A DNA stretch of 64,000 nucleotides from Tragulus kanchil (GCA_022376925.1 JAIOJX010000032.1:204100939-204164938); one strand, 5' to 3'. Numbered from the stretch's first letter, positions 47,847 to 62,159 are shown. Program-made: numbers and translations. The notes: generated by a model from the sequence alone, not told the origin.

Positions 47847-50003
47847 TTCAAACTGCCCTCCTACGTATGCTAAAGCAAGAATCTGAATTGTTGGGAAGGT
47901 TAGAAACCCATCATTTTTCTAATTTGACTAGCTCATGATACCTGTTAATTTAATGTAAGGTAATACAGTGGTCAAGAAGGTATGCTCTGGAATCATCTGG
48001 ACCTGAGTTAAAATCTTCACTTAACTAAGGAAGAAATAGTAACTACCTCTCAGGATTCTCATAAAGACTAAGTGAGATTGTATTTGGGAGGAACAGTGGA
48101 AGGCACGTAGTAAATGCTCAAGAAATATCAGTTATTATTATCACTGCAAACTGAATAGTATCTATGGGGTTCCATTCACTGACTGCCACAACTCAACAGC
48201 CTTCCCCACAGTGTGCCACATACCACTCTGCTCAGAGCAGCGCACTGAATTATCATAACGAGACATAAGAATTAGGAGATGATCCGTATTCCTCAATGAG
48301 TGGCAACACCTGGCACACAGCAGGGACTCCCTAAATATCTGGCAAACAATGAGAAAAAATGGAGAGCATATAAATAGACAGAAACAAGAGAGCTGCTGAG
48401 AGTTACAGTCACAAACATAGGAGTGAACAGGGGCCTAAATACTCTCCTAACCCTCGCTCTCCTGAGACTTCAAAATCTCAGAGAAAATGCTAGTACTGTA
48501 TTTACCATGGATGTGTGTGAGACAAAAATGACTAAATTGACTTCCATAATCAAATTCATGCCTTAATCAGAAAACACCAGATCCTTTCCCTCCTTGATTT
48601 GAGTATACTAAACTGGGAAAAGATGGCATTTAGTCGCAGTTACTGCAGAAGCTGGAGCAACACAACACTGTTCCTTTATGCTGTGTTTCCAGAGTTAAAG
48701 CCCATCACTAAGAGACCGTGCTCACCAATCAGCTGAGATGCTGCTGTCTTTGGGGCTCACACTTCTCTCTCTTCAGTATTACATGAAAGTGATGTCTTTT
48801 CTATCCCTTATCCTCTGCTCCTAATGGCAAAAGTCACTATTTGCAAATATTTTCCAAAAGGTTATGACTATTACAGGGAATATTTAATAAGAGGCCCTCT
48901 CACTCCAGCAGGAAGACCGGAAAAGATGTTTTCAAACTGCCCCCCGTATAAAAATCTGAATTGTTGGGAAGGTTAGAAACCCATCATTTTTCTAATTTGA
49001 CTAGCTCATGATACCTGTTAATTTAATGTAAGGTAATACAGTGGTCAAGAAGGTATGCTCTGGAATCATCTGGACCTGAGTTAAAATCTTCACTTAACTA
49101 AGGAAGAAATAGTAACTACCTCTCAGGATTCTCATAAAGACTAAGTGAGATTGTATTTGGGAGGAACAGTGGAAGGCACGTAGTAAATGCTCAAGAAATA
49201 TCAGTTATTATTATCACTGCAAACTGAATAGTATCTATGGGGTTCCATTCACTGACTGCCACAACTCAACAGCCTTCCCCACAGTGTGCCACATACCACT
49301 CTGCTCAGAGCAGCGCACTGAATTATCATAACGAGACATAAGAATTAGGAGATGATCCGTATTCCTCAATGAGTGGCAACACCTGGCACACAGCAGGGAC
49401 TCCCTAAATATCTGGCAAACAATGAGAAAAAATGGAGAGCATATAAATAGACAGAAACAAGAGAGCTGCTGAGAGTTACAGTCACAAACATAGGAGTGAA
49501 CAGGGGCCTAAATACTCTCCTAACCCTCGCTCTCCTGAGACTTCAAAATCTCAGAGAAAATGCTAGTACTGTATTTACCATGGATGTGTGTGAGACAAAA
49601 ATGACTAAATTGACTTCCATAATCAAATTCATGCCTTAATCAGAAAACACCAGATCCTTTCCCTCCTTGATTTGAGTATACTAAACTGGGAAAAGATGGC
49701 ATTTAGTCGCAGTTACTGCAGAAGCTGGAGCAACACAACACTGTTCCTTTATGCTGTGTTTCCAGAGTTAAAGCCCATCACTAAGAGACCGTGCTCACCA
49801 ATCAGCTGAGATGCTGCTGTCTTTGGGGCTCACACTTCTCTCTCTTCAGTATTACATGAAAGTGATGTCTTTTCTATCCCTTATCCTCTGCTCCTAATGG
49901 CAAAAGTCACTATTTGCAAATATTTTCCAAAAGGTTATGACTATTACAGGGAATATTTAATAAGAGGCCCTCTCACTCCAGCAGGAAGACCGGAAAAGAT
50001 GTT
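47847..50003. repeat. direct tandem duplication D16 (units 47847-48930 and 48931-50003)
   Basis: Offset 1073 bp over most of the length. The right copy's first 25 bases (48931-48955) are a shortened version of 47847-47882. Each unit contains the MIR at 47960-48145. Its right part overlaps D17 by about 250 bp. Confidence 0.95.
47960..48145 (+). repeat. MIR SINE fragment (repeated at 49033-49218)
   Basis: Contains acagtggtcaagaaggtatg, gctctggaatcatctggacc, gttaaaatcttcac and cacgtagtaaatgctcaaga. Forward MIR order, quite well preserved. The second copy results from D16. Confidence 0.75.
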
Positions 50004-51932
50004 TTTCTTTGGCCCGTACACCAAACTGCGCCCCCTGCCCCTGCCCCATGCCCCACCCACTCACACAGGCCCAGCTTGTAGACCCTCCAGCAGAGCACTC
50101 TCTCCCTTCCCCTCAAATCTAAAAGGAAAGCAGGCAGCAGCCTTGGAAAGAGTTACTTCATCCAGTTGGCTGATGGGTCACATATTCCATGGGAAAAGAT
50201 CCAGGTATGGAAAAGAGATGGTTAGGCCTTGTGTGTAAGGAGGGAGAGAAGCATACTAACTGCATGGTTTGTAGGTCTGGGTAAAATGTGATAAAATTCC
50301 AGATTTAGAGGAAAATGGGAATATTTTCCCATTACATCCACAGGTTGCCAGCTCCCCTGTGCTTGCTGGCATCTCCCCAGGCTTCTGTCTGGCACCTCCA
50401 CCAAAGAATCAGGCTCCTTCCAGAGCTTCGCCGAGGGGGAGGGGGCAGGCAAAGGGTCCTGCCAAGTACTTTGATCTCTGCAGGGGGTCTCCAGGGAGTC
50501 AACCCAGGGAGAGGTGGGAGGCAGGAGGAGAGCCTGCCAAACACATTCTCTAAAGACTCGTCACCGGCTTTATGAGACAGGGAAGAATCAAGGCACAGGG
50601 TTCTCAGCCCCACCAAGGAAAGTCTAACTTTTTTATTCTTTATGATGTTGATTTTAAAATAACAAATCACCAGGGCAAAAGAGCATTCCAAGAGAAAAAA
50701 GTCCCAGATGAGCTGGGAATAGATCCTATTCTTTTTGACTCATGTCTAAGAAAATAAAAAGCAAACTTGTACCACAGTCGACTTTCAAGAGCAATTCCAC
50801 TTGGCAGCTCAAACCCAAACCCAAACGAGGGCCGTCTATGAATTCCACTTGGGGGCAAAGCTGTGTTTCCAGAGTTAAAGCCCATCACTAAGAATAAAAG
50901 CTGAGATGCTGCTGTCTTTGGGGCTCACACTTCTCTCTCTTCAGTATTACATGAAAGTGATGTCTTTTCTATCCCTTATCCTCTGCTCCTAATGGCAAAA
51001 GTCACTATTTGCAAATATTTTCCAAAAGGTTATGACTATTACAGGGAATATTTAATAAGAGGCCCTCTCACTCCAGCAGGAAGACCGGAAAAGATGTTTT
51101 TCTTTGGCCCGTACACCAAACTGCGCCCCCTGCCCCTGCCCCATGCCCCACCCACTCACACAGGCCCAGCTTGTAGACCCTCCAGCAGAGCACTCTCTCC
51201 CTTCCCCTCAAATCTAAAAGGAAAGCAGGCAGCAGCCTTGGAAAGAGTTACTTCATCCAGTTGGCTGATGGGTCACATATTCCATGGGAAAAGATCCAGG
51301 TATGGAAAAGAGATGGTTAGGCCTTGTGTGTAAGGAGGGAGAGAAGCATACTAACTGCATGGTTTGTAGGTCTGGGTAAAATGTGATAAAATTCCAGATT
51401 TAGAGGAAAATGGGAATATTTTCCCATTACATCCACAGGTTGCCAGCTCCCCTGTGCTTGCTGGCATCTCCCCAGGCTTCTGTCTGGCACCTCCACCAAA
51501 GAATCAGGCTCCTTCCAGAGCTTCGCCGAGGGAGGGGCAGGCAAAGGTCCTGCCAAGTACTTTGATCTCTGCAGGGGGTCTCCAGGGAGTCAACCCAGGG
51601 AGAGGTGGGAGGCAGGAGGAGAGCCTGCCAAACACATTCTCTAAAGACTCGTCACCGGCTTTATGAGACAGGGAAGAATCAAGGCACAGGGTTCTCAGCC
51701 CCACCAAGGAAAGTCTAACTTTTTTATTCTTTATGATGTTGATTTTAAAATAACAAATCACCAGGGCAAAAGAGCATTCCAAGAGAAAAAAGTCCCAGAT
51801 GAGCTGGGAATAGATCCTATTCTTTTTGACTCATGTCTAAGAAAATAAAAAGCAAACTTGTACCACAGTCGACTTTCAAGAGCAATTCCACTTGGCAGCT
51901 CAAACCCAAACCCAAACGAGGGCCGTCTATGA
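49753..51932. repeat. direct tandem duplication D17 (units 49753-50840 and 50860-51932)
   Basis: Offset 1095-1107 bp. A run of 12 bases around gagaccgtgctcaccaatc in the left copy is missing from the start of the right copy. G runs differ (50431-50456 versus 51526-51547). A noisy filler of 19 bp (50841-50859) lies between the units. Confidence 0.93.
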
Positions 51933-52099
51933 GATTCAAACAACACTGGAGCTCCTGGCACGGAGCTGGAGGAAAAGCTGTCGGACAGGAGCCTTCACAC
52001 CAAGGTCAGAACGGAGACAAGAAAAGAGAGCGTTGAGGCATATGACCAGGGCCTTCTGTCACAAGAGGCCCAGGTTTTGCCCTGGGCCTCCAGAGTGAC

Positions 52100-54247
52100 C
52101 TGGGGTCATGCAGCTGGCCTTGTAGCCTGGGCCTGGGGCTGCACAGTTACTGCATCAGAACCACATCCCATGTTTCTTCAGCACAAAACATCCACCGATC
52201 AGTGTTTATTGTACAGTACAGTTTTTAGTTCAGACTGAATTTCAGGATTTTCCCATGTGAAAGACCCCTCAGAAAATTAAGTTTCTGCACACACAGAAAA
52301 TAGCTCAGACTATATGAAAAGGAAGAGAACTAGGAAATTTGAGATGGCATACTGAGATGGTGAACGGACCACACCCATGACATACATCTCTCCCTCTCTT
52401 CCCTTCCAGGATCCTACTGGAAGGACAGAGATTTTTTAAAGAATGAAATGATAACAAGGCTAGAAAACAGTTACAGGAGTCAAAGAAAGACCAAAGGTTC
52501 AGGGGAAAACCTGAAAGACAGAAACCAGATGGGAGCAGGTTGAGGAAACAGAGCGGAGGAAGTCCCAGCCCCAAATATCAGAGAGGGGAGAGTGATCTTC
52601 CTGAGGAGGCTGCCAAGAAGCTGCAAGTTGGCAGCGAACATGCACGGAGAGCAAGAGGGAGCCAAGGGACAAGAATCAGATAACTAAAAAACAGCATTTA
52701 AAACAGTGAGGTCAATGGGGCCTCCACGACCATAGCTTAGCCCTCAGGACGAAACCTAATGAGGACATCTGTGTGGGTGGACCGAGAGATCGGACAGCGG
52801 AGAGGACTCTGCATCTCCACGACGGGCTCAAAAGGGAAAAGAGGAACGGGAGGACCGCCCCAGAGGGAAATCACCAAATTCTTTCTTTATATCCACAATC
52901 AAGCCAGTCCTGTTTTGGCAAGGGAGAAGGAAAAGGCAAGGCTCCTCACCCATTTACACCTACAGTGCAGACTGAAGGTCAACATACTATGCCCTAGAAC
53001 AAGGCTCACTATGCCTCCTGTCCAGGGAACTGGTTCCACCCAATGGCAGGGGAAACCCAGGACAGCTGTCAATTTCAACGAGTCTAATCTTCTGTTCATT
53101 AGTATGACTCAACAAGGTCACTGAAACTGAGAAAACTCAACAAGAAAAAAAAAGACAAGCCCAAGAAAACAAAAGGAACTGGGGTCATGCAGCTGGCCTT
53201 GTAGCCTGGGCCTGGGGCTGCACAGTTACTGCATCAGAACCACATCCCATGTTTCTTCAGCACAAAACATCCACCGATCAGTGTTTATTGTACAGTACAG
53301 TTTTTAGTTCAGACTGAATTTCAGGATTTTCCCATGTGAAAGACCCCTCAGAAAATTAAGTTTCTGCACACACAGAAAATAGCTCAGACTATATGAAAAG
53401 GAAGAGAACTAGGAAATTTGAGATGGCATACTGAGATGGTGAACGGACCACACCCATGACATACATCTCTCCCTCTCTTCCCTTCCAGGATCCTACTGGA
53501 AGGACAGAGATTTTTTAAAGAATGAAATGATAACAAGGCTAGAAAACAGTTACAGGAGTCAAAGAAAGACCAAAGGTTCAGGGAAATCCTGAAAGACAGA
53601 AACCAGATGGGAGCAGGTTGAGGAAACAGAGCGGAGGAAGTCCCAGCCCCAAATATCAGAGAGGGGAGAGTGATCTTCCTGAGGAGGCTGCCAAGAAGCT
53701 GCAAGTTGGCAGCGAACATGCACGGAGAGCAAGAGGGAGCCAAGGGACAAGAATCAGATAACTAAAAAACAGCATTTAAAACAGTGAGGTCAATGGGGCC
53801 TCCACGACCATAGCTTAGCCCTCAGGACGAAACCTAATGAGGACATCTGTGTGGGTGGACCGAGAGATCGGACAGCGGAGAGGACTCTGCATCTCCACGA
53901 CGGGCTCAAAAGGGAAAAGAGGAACGGGAGGACCGCCCCAGAGGGAAATCACCAAATTCTTTCTTTATATCCACAATCAAGCCAGTCCTGTTTTGGCAAG
54001 GGAGAAGGAAAAGGCAAGGCTCCTCACCCATTTACACCTACAGTGCAGACTGAAGGTCAACATACTATGCCCTAGAACAAGGCTCACTATGCCTCCTGTC
54101 CAGGGAACTGGTTCCACCCAATGGCAGGGGAAACCCAGGACAGCTGTCAATTTCAACGAGTCTAATCTTCTGTTCATTAGTATGACTCAACAAGGTCACT
54201 GAAACTGAGAAAACTCAACAAGAAAAAAAAAGACAAGCCCAAGAAAA
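52100..54247. repeat. direct tandem duplication D18 (units 52100-53178 and 53179-54247)
   Basis: Offset 1078-1079 bp. The copies agree except for one short difference (ggggaaaacctg versus gggaaatcctg) and the noisy end of the left copy, 53169-53178. Two open frames of up to 121 codons occur in both copies; they have no protein signature. Confidence 0.95.
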
Positions 54248-55231
54248 TTCAAGGAACAAAAAGGAGCTTTAAAAAACTTTCAATTTGTATCCTCAGAAAG
54301 TCCAGCTGGAAAACTGCAACTATTCAGCAACAACAGGACGTTATCCAGAAAAAAAAAAAAAAGGCAAATCAGAAAATAAGAGTTTTTGTACACTTTGAGA
54401 GCCAGTATAGAAATACTGTAGACGGAATGAATGATAAAATGGATTGGTGATCCAGAAGATAATGATGGGAAAAGACAGAGAATTTAAAATGAGAAAAAGA
54501 GCTGACATGAAGAAACGTCCCAGAATGCTTCAAACAGGAGTTCCAGAAACAGAAACAAAGGAGAAAAAAAAAAAAAAAAAGAATGTTTTTCCCTGAACTA
54601 AGGAAAACACTAGTTTCCAAACTGAAAGGGCTGACCAAATGTCCAGGAAGAAGACTGAACAAAGACCCAGACTGAAATACTAATCAAATTTCAGAATTCC
54701 CACCTCTAAACCTTCTATAAATTTAAATTTTTTACTCAACTTATAAAGCAGAGAAACTGAGTCATAGTTGTTGAAGAAAATGTAAACATGATAAACCTTT
54801 AAAATACACAAATAATAAGAAGTAATCGAATTTAGGAGGGAGGGTAGGAGATGACTTGAGTGCAGTGATTAGCAAACGACAAAAAACAAAATGTAAGGTT
54901 GAGAAAAGAAGAAACATGAATCAACTCTATTAGGCTACTATTGTTATAAGTCTAGCAAGTAAGATTGGGGTTGAGATTTTATTTTATTTACTCTGTATAT
55001 GTATTCAGCTGAAAAACAACTTTTAATGAGGATTCTGCAAAGAATTAAGATACTGATGACTTTTGAAAGAAGAGGAGGAGGAGGAAGAAGGGGATGCTGG
55101 GAGGAGTAGCAAGGATGCCATGCAGAATCAACGGTGAATCTGCTTGACCTTGAGGGCAGGAACCTAAAGTTCTCCTCAAAATAGTAATTAAAGTATGTGC
55201 TACCGATTAATGCTTTGTGTTAACGAATTGT

Positions 55232-55437
55232 GCTTCCCAAGTGGCGCTAGTGGTAAAGAACCTGCTTGCCAATGCAGGAGACATAAGAGATGCAGGTTTA
55301 ATCCTTGTGTGGGGAAGACCCCCTGCAGGAGGGCATGGCAAACCACACCAGTGTTCCTGCCTGGAGAATCCATTAGAGAGAGGAGCCTGGTGGGCTACAG
55401 TCCATAGGGTAGGACATGACTGAAGCAACTTAGCATG
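55232..55437 (+). mobile_element. Bov-tA-type SINE
   Basis: Head gcttcccaagtggcgctagt, B-box region caggtttaatcc, body gcaaaccacaccagtgttcc and ggtgggctacagtccatagg. More diverged than 33477-33670. Antisense to TTLL5, and about 270 bp downstream of the next TTLL5 exon in transcription order. Confidence 0.88.
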
Positions 55438-55699
55438 TACCCATGCTAAGGAATCAGCAAGGCAAAAATGCTGAAAGCAGAGAAAGTACTTCTTTTCTGC
55501 TGACACCAAAGGTGCCCTCCCTCCCCCAAAATTCGATCAAGTGACATTAGCCATAGTGTAACTGTTGGCACGGGAAGAGCCTACTGGCAGTGACGTGAAC
55601 AGCAGACTCACGTTCACGCTCAAAGGACACTTCTGAATGCAGACATAGTAGCTAACACCAAGGGAAGAATAAACATGGAGTGAAGTATGCCACCTGCTA

Positions 55700-55795
<96 letters not shown>

Positions 55796-57219
55796 TCAAA
55801 TATTGGAAGACAAAAAACGTGGAGAAAGAAACAAAGAGAAAGAAAGTTCATGAATTCATTATCTCAAACTTCAGCACAGTTATCTACTCATACACCCAAA
55901 GAATTTTTCAAATTTATAAGCGGAGGACAGCAGCTAAAATGACCTATATTTTTGGACCAGCCTTAAAAATGAAAAGGGGGGCAGAGAGAAAGGAAAGACA
56001 TGAGAGAGAAGGAGGCAGCAAAATTACACGATATATATTTTCCCCACCATTTCCCCTCTTGAATGAGAGAACAAAGACAAAATAAGGCAAATCACCAGTT
56101 GTTAGTCTATTACTATCAAAACCACCTTCATGAATCTTCGAGATCCTCAACCCCATTAACTAAAGGACCTCCAGAGGCTCACATTGCGGACAGGGACAGT
56201 GTGAGTGAAAAACTAGATCTCCTAATATGGGTGCTTTCCTTGAGCAATTTTCTCTGAGCTTATAAGGAAAAATATCACCTTAAATCAATCAATGTGAGTG
56301 GAAAGATAGAACAGTAATTTACAAGCGGTTAAAAGGTGCCCTTAGCTTTTGTTCCTTTCCCAGGTTCAGATTTACACTTTAAATACCTTTGGATCAGAGG
56401 AATAGAAACCACACAACCAACATGAGGAGTCCCAGAGGCTTGCAGACAGCTCTGGTCTCCACTTTGGGAAGGCCAGGGGCCATAAGAGAGAAGCAGGGAT
56501 AAAGGACTCGCCCTCTGAGAGGAGTCAAACTGTCTTTTCAAGGCCTCCCAGTGGGAACTTGACTTTGTAAGTGCCACAAACCATTTCACCAGGAGAGAAA
56601 GATCTCCTTGTCTACTCTCTTCCATACCTCTCTGAATTTCTTCCTTGATGCAACCTAACAGAATTAGAAAAAAATTCACCTGCCACAGAGAATTTAAAAC
56701 TCAATGAGAAATTCCACTTCTGGAAACATATTCTCTAGTCCTGCTCATACATGTTGAAATGTTCTTTGTACAAGACTATTCAATGCTGCAATTTTATAGC
56801 AAAAGATGCCCATCAACATAGTACACAGACCTCATGAATTTCTCTTATCAGAACAGAAAGCTACAGATTCATGAGATCCACCTTGGCTGGTATCTCTAGC
56901 ATCTTCACGCAGTCCTTATGTCCTAACCAGCTCTCTTTCAGAGGCCCTTTGCAGGCTAGGCACATGCTTTCTGCCCCTCTCAAACACCCAAGCCCATCCC
57001 TACGCCCCTCATTCTTGGTATGTGCCCTCACTGCCCTCCTCCCCAAGAAGGCTGGGAATTTGTAGCATAAATCCACTTACCTGCTTCCCTCTCCATCTAA
57101 AACACTCCAGTGACCACTTAGCTTCCTTCCTTCTACCTTCTCCATCTTCTTCACCCTTCTATTTGAGCTCTTGATCAAACTCTCTCTTGCCCGGTCTGGG
57201 ACCTCATTCCATCGCTCAT

Positions 57220-57780
57220 ATCTTGAAGCTCTCTCTCCCAGCTATGATCTCTCTGTGGTTCTTCTTCTCTTCATTTTTACCATCTTTGGTAATCACATCT
57301 ACCTCCATATCCACAACTTCCAGAAACTATGCCTCTGGCCCAAACTCAAAACTGCCTTTACAACTACCTACAAAAGATCACCACACGGTAGCCTTTAGGC
57401 ACCTCAGACCACACTAGGTCCAAAATGTGATCTTCCTCTTGTCCTTAAATCCTCTTCCTCTATGTTCCTGGTTACAACCCCTGGTTAAAGACAATGATCC
57501 TCCAAGCTTCTCAGACAAGTGTCTTCGACCCCTGCCTCATACTCACAGCCAGTTAATAAACTGTGTTTATTCTACCATTCTTTCTACTGCCTCCTTTCCA
57601 TTCCAGCTACCTTGCTCAGGTTATCTACACTTCTCACCTGGACTATGACTTCCAAAGAGACCACTGTGCTTCTCCCCGCTGCTCCCTCCAATTTATTTCA
57701 TGTAGCTATTTTTCTAAAGGCCAACCTGTTCACCTCACTTTCCTTCTCAAAAATGTGCTATTGCCCACATTTAAGCAAGC
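57220..57780 (+). repeat. L2-like LINE fragment
   Basis: The order of phrases (ccacaacttccagaaac, caactacctacaaaagatc, ggcacctcagaccacac, acctggactatgacttcc, cccgctgctccctccaat) follows the L2 ORF2-end to 3' region, heavily diverged. Open frames here are chance. Confidence 0.5.
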
Positions 57781-58335
57781 ACTGGAAGGCCAGGAACACA
57801 AGAGTCATGGAGAAAAGGAAATTTCTGAGTTATGCTAAGTGGATAGCAGAGGAAATGAAGACAACTTAACAGACTTCATGAGGAAGAGGAATGTCTCTTT
57901 GAAAGAGGAAGTGGTAGAATGGGTGAGCTTCTCCCCTAATATGTAAACTTAGCAACATCATGAGCCTACTGGACTTAAGTGCTGAGGTCGTGGACTCTGG
58001 ACAAGTGGCACAGAACAACTGGCATTCTGGCAGGACTGAAACCAAGACGATTCCACTTTACCATCACATCTTCCCCAGTCCCTCTTTCACCACAGAGTAA
58101 GTGCTCTTTGGGTGGCAACAGCAATGAGTGGCTTGTTTTGAGACTGAAGAACATCATTTGCCTGTAATAACTGCCCTAGGGCTAAATGTGTTGCCTTTGG
58201 GTTTTCTTTGGGAACACATTCTATGTGTTCTACTAACCTGTAGAATTCATTTTTGTTAGAATGTAGAACCTATAAGAATTTGAATAATATGTTGAAGAAA
58301 CAATTATAATGAAAAACAGGTCAGGCTTGAATAGA

Positions 58336-58508
58336 CTGTTGTTCAGTCACAAAGTAGTTTCCGACTCTTCGTGATCTCATGAACTATCACGCCAGGCTCC
58401 TCTGTCCATCACTATCTCCCTGAGTTTGCTGACACACATGTCCACTAGGGGCACTCTAACTCTCTCCAATCTTCTGAACGAGCGTCCATCCCTCAACTTT
58501 GCCTCCAA
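58336..58508 (+). mobile_element. Bov-A / Bov-B-related SINE fragment
   Basis: Starts ctgttgttcagtcacaaagt and continues cgactcttcgtgatctcatg, cgccaggctcctctgtccat. It matches the usual Bov-A2/Bov-B-related sequence family of ruminants, diverged and truncated. Confidence 0.75.
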
Positions 58509-59394
58509 AGGGTGGGGAAGAACTGCAGAGTAATAACTAGCAGAGAGGAGGAAGGGCGACTTGCAACTTAATACTCCTTTAGTGTTGAACAAAGAATTAT
58601 TCTGGACTTTGATTTCTCATTAGGTTCAGCAACAGGAGGACTTCCTATCAGGAACCCTGTTATGTTGCTGACATGTTAGCTGGAACATTTTTATGCTATC
58701 ATGCTGGATTGCATAATTTTTTACTATTTTTACGTAATGCGACATCTCAACATAACTTGAAATAGGAAATATTATTGAACAGGCCCCATTACAAATGCTT
58801 CCTGTGAATTAAGCTACTTAAACATCTAAACAACACTATATAGCCATACTAGTAACAGTCCTACTGAAAAGAGGAGGAAGCTAAGACCAGATAGGTTTTG
58901 ATATCGTGGCTAAAATCTCATAACAAAAACTCCTAGCTATAAATGTTCAGCTCTGAAGCTAATGTAATTCAGCTAGTGAATTCTCTGTTCTGACCACTCC
59001 AGAGCCTTCTGTGGCTCTCAACCACTGGTCCCAGCAGGGACAACAAGTGATCTCAGAGGAACAGCTTCTCCAATATGAAACCAGAGACCTGGGACCATTC
59101 CTGAGGCAGGCCCCAGAGGAGGAACACCCCACTGAGTGACCGGACCAGACTGCCGAGTCCAACAGGTTAACAAGAGTCAAAGTCAGGAAGTCTAGAGGAA
59201 GTTTTCTCTTCCTCTCTCCATGCTCCCTCATAATATAGGAATAGTCTCTCTCCTGGATTTACTGAGTAGAAAACTACCCGTTTGTCTATTCTCTCTGTGT
59301 CGAATCTGATCCACCTCACAGAAGTGGCTTCTCTTGTGGAGGTACTGGGAGATGGTCAATGTGCACATACGCCCAGTGTCTTTGGCCACAAAGC

Positions 59395-59590
59395 ACAGTA
59401 GCAAGGAGCTAGGCTTCTGAAACCAAACAGCTGCATAACTTATGGAAAGTTACTTAACCTCTCTGTACCTTAATCTGCTCACCTATAAAGCCAGGAACAG
59501 CAACAGTGCCTACCTCAGAGCAAGGCAACACTTAGAAGAGGGCTTAACAGAAAGGCAGTGTTCATTAGCTGTTATTACTATTACTATTTA
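59395..59590 (+). repeat. MIR SINE fragment (partly repeated at 60539-60700)
   Basis: Contains gctgcataacttatggaaag, ttacttaacctctctgtacc, ctgctcacctataaagcc and ttagctgttattactattac. Forward MIR order. The second part recurs because of D19. Confidence 0.75.
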
Positions 59591-60325
59591 GACTCTCACA
59601 AAAGACCTGCCTCACACCTTCTCTGAACTCATGCCTCTTCTGTGCAGTAAGTCCACTGAGACAGGTTCTGCCCACCATGGGGAAAGCCTAAAATAACCTG
59701 TCTCCTCTGCTTGGGCCTGGGGAGGTAAGGATGTAGGTCGCACATTCCCATTTAGCTTAACCAACAATACAGCTGACGTTCACAATCCTATATCACTCCT
59801 ATGACTATATTTCAATTAGTCTGAACTCCAAGGAAACAGGATGACTAACTGGTACTTCCAAACCCTAACACTAAAAGGTGCGTGATACTTGTACCCCAAA
59901 GAACGTAAGTCACACAAGTCCAAAAATTGAGGTGACAGGGATATTCCTTAGGTGACAAGAGGAAGAGAAATATCAAAAAGGGTGCATATGTAGTTCATAT
60001 CCAGAAGTATGTCCGTCCTTACACAGGCACTAACTCATCAATGAAAAAGAGACTCTTTGTATTAGTTAGGAGCACATTTGTATGACACGCCAATGGGTCC
60101 TTACATAACTGATACTAACAAGTTTATTACTAAGGACAAGCACACACATACACACTCAGAATAGGACAGTTTTATAGTTATCTCTGCAGCTGTTTTACTA
60201 AAGAACAATTTTTTAAGGACCTGAAAAGCCCTGACTGGTTCCTGACTTGAGGCAGCCCTTGAAGTAACTCTGCCCCAAGTTCAGTAGCTGGGGATGGGGA
60301 CGGGCACCAGGAGTCAAGCACTTAC

Positions 60326-60453
60326 TACAGAATTCGCATACTCAGCTGGCAGCAAGAAGGTCTGAGGAGGATATGAAAAGCCTTGAATCCATGTGTATGC
60401 TGCATTCGAATGATGTTTTGTACAGTCGATCCTTTCGGGTTAGTTCATACGAC
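60326..60453 (-). pseudogene. TTLL5: broken copy of the first TTLL5 exon of the window (assembly duplicate)
   Basis: A 128-bp copy of the 131-bp exon at 61439-61569. Three single-base deletions are present: one in an A run after the fifth Lys/Tyr region, one in a C run, and one in the CGGAATT stretch near the end. The first puts the frame out and the second leaves it out by two bases, after which a TGA appears just past a CTTGCTGCCAGC stretch. Splice sites at both ends are retained. The errors look like homopolymer slips of long-read sequencing, not like evolutionary decay, because the rest of the copy is otherwise identical. Confidence 0.9.
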
Positions 60454-61394
60454 CTGGATTTCAAAATGCATTTCCATTTCAGTAAAAACTCAAGAGAGTC
60501 ATAGCACTTACTACTGGGGGAGGAAAAATTCCCCCAATCAGCTGCATAACTTATGGAAAGTTACTTAACCTCTCTGTACCTTAATCTGCTCACCTATAAA
60601 GCCAGGAACAGCAACAGTGCCTACCTCAGAGCAAGGCAACACTTAGAAGAGGGCTTAACAGAAAGGCAGTGTTCATTAGCTGTTATTACTATTACTATTT
60701 AGACTCTCACAAAAGACCTGCCTCACACCTTCTCTGAACTCATGCCTCTTCTGTGCAGTAAGTCCACTGAGACAGGTTCTGCCCACCATGGGGAAAGCCT
60801 AAAATAACCTGTCTCCTCTGCTTGGGCCTGGGGAGGTAAGGATGTAGGTCGCACATTCCCATTTAGCTTAACCAACAATACAGCTGACGTTCACAATCCT
60901 ATATCACTCCTATGACTATATTTCAATTAGTCTGAACTCCAAGGAAACAGGATGACTAACTGGTACTTCCAAACCCTAACACTAAAAGGTGCGTGATACT
61001 TGTACCCCAAAGAACGTAAGTCACACAAGTCCAAAAATTGAGGTGACAGGGATATTCCTTAGGTGACAAGAGGAAGAGAAATATCAAAAAGGGTGCATAT
61101 GTAGTTCATATCCAGAAGTATGTCCGTCCTTACACAGGCACTAACTCATCAATGAAAAAGAGACTCTTTGTATTAGTTAGGAGCACATTTGTATGACACG
61201 CCAATGGGTCCTTACATAACTGATACTAACAAGTTTATTACTAAGGACAAGCACACACATACACACTCAGAATAGGACAGTTTTATAGTTATCTCTGCAG
61301 CTGTTTTACTAAAGAACAATTTTTTAAGGACCTGAAAAGCCCTGACTGGTTCCTGACTTGAGGCAGCCCTTGAAGTAACTCTGCCCCAAGTTCA

Positions 61395-61595
<201 letters not shown>

Positions 61596-61985
61596 TCAGT
61601 AAACAACAACTCAAGAGATTTTCCTATGTTATCACATGCTAAATAGTTCACAGTTCATGAGCAGTTACTGAGGAGGGTATCACCCTCACTTTGTCAAGGC
61701 AACGATCACCTTAAAACCAAGACAATAATTGCCACCAATCAGGGACGGTGAATTTAGCAAACTACAGAGAGGTGCTTCAGTTAGCTACAACTGTATTCAT
61801 GACTCTCTGGTTTGTTGCACCATTTAAAGATCATCTAAGAATCTTTGCTGCAACCATTAAAAATGCATTCTATCTCTTCCTCAGTTCAAAATATTCACTT
61901 TGGTTTCTTAAAATCAAAGGTTTCTTTGCCAAATCTAGCTGTCACCAACACTCCTTTCTTACCCATTGTCCTCCTCAGATCTAGA

Positions 61986-62145
61986 GCAGAGGTCCTCAAA
62001 ATTTACTGACAACACAATTCACCCACAGAGTTCTTTAAAAATGAGTGTTCCATGGCCACAGCTCTCAAAATTTGGGAATGACATCTAGGCTTCTGCATGT
62101 TAAACATGTACCCTGAGGTGATTTTGGTACAGATCCAGAGAACAT
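61986..62145 (+). repeat. MER5A-like DNA transposon fragment
   Basis: Carries the MER5A layout: gcagaggtcctcaaaattt at the left, gttctttaaaaatgagtg in the middle and gtaccctgaggtgattttgg at the right. A non-autonomous hAT relic with no coding sequence. Confidence 0.5.
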
Positions 62146-62159
62146 ACAGAGATTTAGTC

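Noticed and set aside
52759..54202. 121-codon open frames present twice (52759-53124 and 53837-54202)
   Set aside because: Repetition is caused by D18. No start context, domain or splice support.
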